A DNA stretch of 7,251 nucleotides from Bacteroidota bacterium (GTDB taxonomy: Bacteria > Bacteroidota > Bacteroidia > NS11-12g > UBA9320): positions 1 through 7,251 of the forward strand of contig DNBZ01000297.1 in NCBI GenBank assembly GCA_003484585.1, in the 5' to 3' direction. The translations under genes were made by a program, and so were the position numbers. Below are positions 5,704 through 7,251 of this stretch, piece by piece. The number at the start of each line of letters is the position of its first letter. The first letter of the stretch is position 1. The notes under the pieces were generated by a model, which ran no database searches, was not told the origin of the DNA, and worked only from the letters and a program-made list of their open reading frames with translations.

Positions 5704-6537
5704 ATGTTAAAATTACTAAGAAATATAACACTCCTTTTTTGTCTATTTTTATTAGCCAGTTGTGCTTCTGAAAAAGTAAGTAATATTTTTTATCTTGAAA
5801 GCTCTGTAGCTTTAGTAGAAGCCTCACCAAAACTAGACATCTATCTACCTAAGAAATCAGAAAATAATCCTGTAGTTATTTTTATTCACGGAGGATATTG
5901 GGAAGAAGGAAACAAAGGTATGTATGGATTTTTGGGTCGTGGTCTGGCTAAGAAAGGGATAACTACCGTAATCCCAAATTATACGCTAAGCCCGAATGGC
6001 AGTTACCATACGATGGCAGAGGAAGTGGCAGCAGCCGTACAATGGACGCACGATAGTGTCGCAAAATACAACGGGAATCCTGAGCAGATATTTCTAATGG
6101 GACACTCTGCAGGCGGTCACTTGATAGCTCTGGTAGGTACTAATCCTAAGTACCTGGAAACCAAGGATATGGTAAAGGGTATAATTCTGAATGATGCCGC
6201 AGCATTAGATATGAATTCTTATTTACAAGAAAATCCACCAACCAAAAATCATAACTATGATGTTACTTGGACCCAAGACCCAACTAACTGGAAAGATGCT
6301 TCTCCTATTTATTTTTTATCTGAAAAAGTGCCACCGATGTTAATCTATGTGGGCACCAAAACATACCCTTCTATTATTTCTCAAAACAAAGATTTTGTGG
6401 AAGAACTGAAGAAGTATCAACCCACCGCAGAGATAAATTATCTAACTAAGAAGCACGTACCCATGATGAGCCAATACATCTATCCTTGGAATAAGCATTA
6501 TAAAGAAATTATTGCGTTTATAGAACGGAATAAATAA
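5704..6537 (+). CDS. Lipoprotein alpha/beta hydrolase with HGGYW motif (esterase / kynurenine formamidase-like)
   Basis: A 277-residue predicted lipoprotein: basic start MLKLLRN, hydrophobic core (residues 8-17) and lipobox LLASC with Cys20 for lipid attachment, so it should sit in the envelope facing the periplasm or beyond. The alpha/beta hydrolase fold shows HGGYW (62-66), the oxyanion-loop motif of kynurenine formamidases and related carboxylesterases, and GHSAGGH (133-139) with nucleophile Ser135. His251 in KKHVPMM is the likely catalytic His. The usual acid after strand 7 is not obvious: the segment YVGTKTYPS (215-223) has no Asp or Glu where G-x-x-D is expected. The ATG at 5704 is chosen because it puts the signal peptide right at the N-terminus; an upstream in-frame TTG at 5677 would add nine residues and overlaps a promoter-like box. 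Export argues against a true tryptophan-degradation formamidase; an envelope ester or amide hydrolase is more likely. It starts 48 bases after the GMC gene. Confidence 0.85.
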   Translation: MLKLLRNITLLFCLFLLASCASEKVSNIFYLESSVALVEASPKLDIYLPKKSENNPVVIFIHGGYWEEGNKGMYGFLGRGLAKKGITTVIPNYTLSPNGSYHTMAEEVAAAVQWTHDSVAKYNGNPEQIFLMGHSAGGHLIALVGTNPKYLETKDMVKGIILNDAAALDMNSYLQENPPTKNHNYDVTWTQDPTNWKDASPIYFLSEKVPPMLIYVGTKTYPSIISQNKDFVEELKKYQPTAEINYLTKKHVPMMSQYIYPWNKHYKEIIAFIERNK

Positions 6538-6634
6538 ACAAAACCTGCTTGCCAATTGTTACAAAATCATAGAATAACAGTTTTTAAAAGACGCTTAAAA
6601 TACACAATCAGATTTCATAACAACTCAAAGTAAG
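6538..6634 (+). other. Short intergenic gap before the DUF3050 gene
   Basis: Ninety-seven AT-rich bases without a reading frame. No full TAnnTTTG box and no GC-rich hairpin is visible; TTTTAA (6582-6587) and TTAAAA (6595-6600) could form only a weak AT stem. Transcription read-through from the hydrolase gene is possible. Confidence 0.4.
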
Positions 6635-7251
6635 ATGAACAGAGTCCAATATTTAGAAGGAGAAATAGCCGATTTACGAACCCAATTACAAAAGCACAAG
6701 CTCTATGAGAATTTAAAAAGCATTGAGGACATCAAAATCTTTATGGAAAATCACGTATTTGCCGTTTGGGATTTCATGTCACTGCTCAAGAGTCTTCAAA
6801 CAACACTCACAAACGTTCAAGTACCATGGACTCCATCAGCTAACCCAACTTTAGCTAGGTTTATAAATGAAATAGTACACGGAGAAGAAAGTGATCTTAA
6901 TGAACTAGGAGAACCCAAAAGTCATTTTGAAATGTACTTAGATGCAATGCGTCAAGTAAATGCTAGTACAAAAGCTATGGATGCCTTTATTCTCAATTTA
7001 AAATCTGGCAAGTCTATAGACCACTCTTTTAATGAGCTAAGTATAGATACTAGAGTTATGGACTTTGTTAAATTTTCATTTTCAGTTATCGACACCAAGC
7101 AACCGCACTTAGTTGCTTCAGCATTTACATTTGGGAGGGAAGACGTGATTCCAGATATGTTTATCGAAATACTTAAAAATTCAGATTCAGAAAACACATC
7201 ATACAATAAGCTGAGATACTATCTACAACGTCATATTGAGTTAGATGGAGA
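6635..7251 (+). CDS. DUF3050 family protein, heme-oxygenase-like fold (3' end outside window)
   Basis: The frame from the ATG at 6635 stays open to the window edge (205 complete codons), so the C-terminus is missing; members are usually somewhat longer. After a short charged helix (residues 7-22), family-typical blocks follow: [20 protein letters not shown] (21-40), [15 protein letters not shown] (41-55), VPW (63-65), [11 protein letters not shown] (77-87), [10 protein letters not shown] (96-105), AFTFGRED (163-170), IPDMF (172-176) and RHIELDG (199-205). I recognise this as DUF3050, an all-helical family of unknown function that I believe belongs to the heme oxygenase-like superfamily. Conserved His40, Glu84/Glu85, His97, Glu99, His200 and Asp204 could bind metal, which would make it an oxidase or oxygenase, but this is inference. 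No signal peptide, so cytosolic. The start is supported by alignment of the family's first conserved block to residues 21-40; the leader AAAGTAAG is at most a weak ribosome site. Confidence 0.85.
   Translation, partial: MNRVQYLEGEIADLRTQLQKHKLYENLKSIEDIKIFMENHVFAVWDFMSLLKSLQTTLTNVQVPWTPSANPTLARFINEIVHGEESDLNELGEPKSHFEMYLDAMRQVNASTKAMDAFILNLKSGKSIDHSFNELSIDTRVMDFVKFSFSVIDTKQPHLVASAFTFGREDVIPDMFIEILKNSDSENTSYNKLRYYLQRHIELDG

Noticed and set aside
6582..6600. TTTTAA/TTAAAA inverted repeat as a terminator after the hydrolase gene
   Set aside because: The stem is six A-T pairs with no GC and no clear T-run after it, too weak to call.
6952..7206. 84-codon - strand frame near the window end
   Set aside because: The + strand here encodes recognisable DUF3050 blocks (FTFGRED, RHIELDG), so the antisense frame is a shadow.
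1..7251. A defence, toxin-antitoxin or phage system
   Set aside because: Every gene with a recognisable family is metabolic or envelope-related; no nuclease, helicase, reverse transcriptase, integrase or toxin-antitoxin pair is visible.

Overview
The window looks like a chromosomal stretch from an AT-rich Bacteroidetes, most likely a member of the Flavobacteriia. The base composition, weak Shine-Dalgarno signals with A-rich leaders, -7-like TAnnTTTG boxes, a Bacteroidetes-style signal peptide ending in FGQ and the protein families all point that way. No tRNA, rRNA, CRISPR array, transposase or phage gene is visible. All credible genes are on the + strand.

Layout: positions 1-209 hold the possible tail of an upstream reading frame and an intergenic segment with a perfect 28-bp palindrome. 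This segment looks like dispersed intergenic repeat material. Next come a secreted protein of unknown function (210-929) and a membrane-anchored PlsC-type acyltransferase with a long C-terminal extension (989-2329). A 323-bp gene-free stretch (2330-2652) carries a terminator-like hairpin and short degenerate repeats. An apparent transcription unit follows: an ALDH3-type fatty aldehyde dehydrogenase (2653-4023), a GMC flavoprotein oxidoreductase of the cholesterol oxidase / long-chain alcohol oxidase type with a four-cysteine motif (4057-5655), and a lipoprotein alpha/beta hydrolase (5704-6537). The window ends inside a DUF3050 gene (6635 onward), which is cut by the edge.

Working model (inference): the GMC enzyme would oxidise a long-chain or sterol-like alcohol, and the ALDH would oxidise the resulting aldehyde to an acid. 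The hydrolase could release substrate from an ester or amide at the envelope, and the acyltransferase could re-use acyl chains in phospholipid. This fits lipid or fatty alcohol/aldehyde turnover, but no substrate is shown by the sequence. The least characterised parts are the DUF3050 protein, whose conserved His/Glu/Asp residues suggest a metal enzyme of the heme-oxygenase-like fold, the Cys cluster of the GMC protein, and the secreted protein at 210-929. I see no clear evidence of a defence system or other striking new system.
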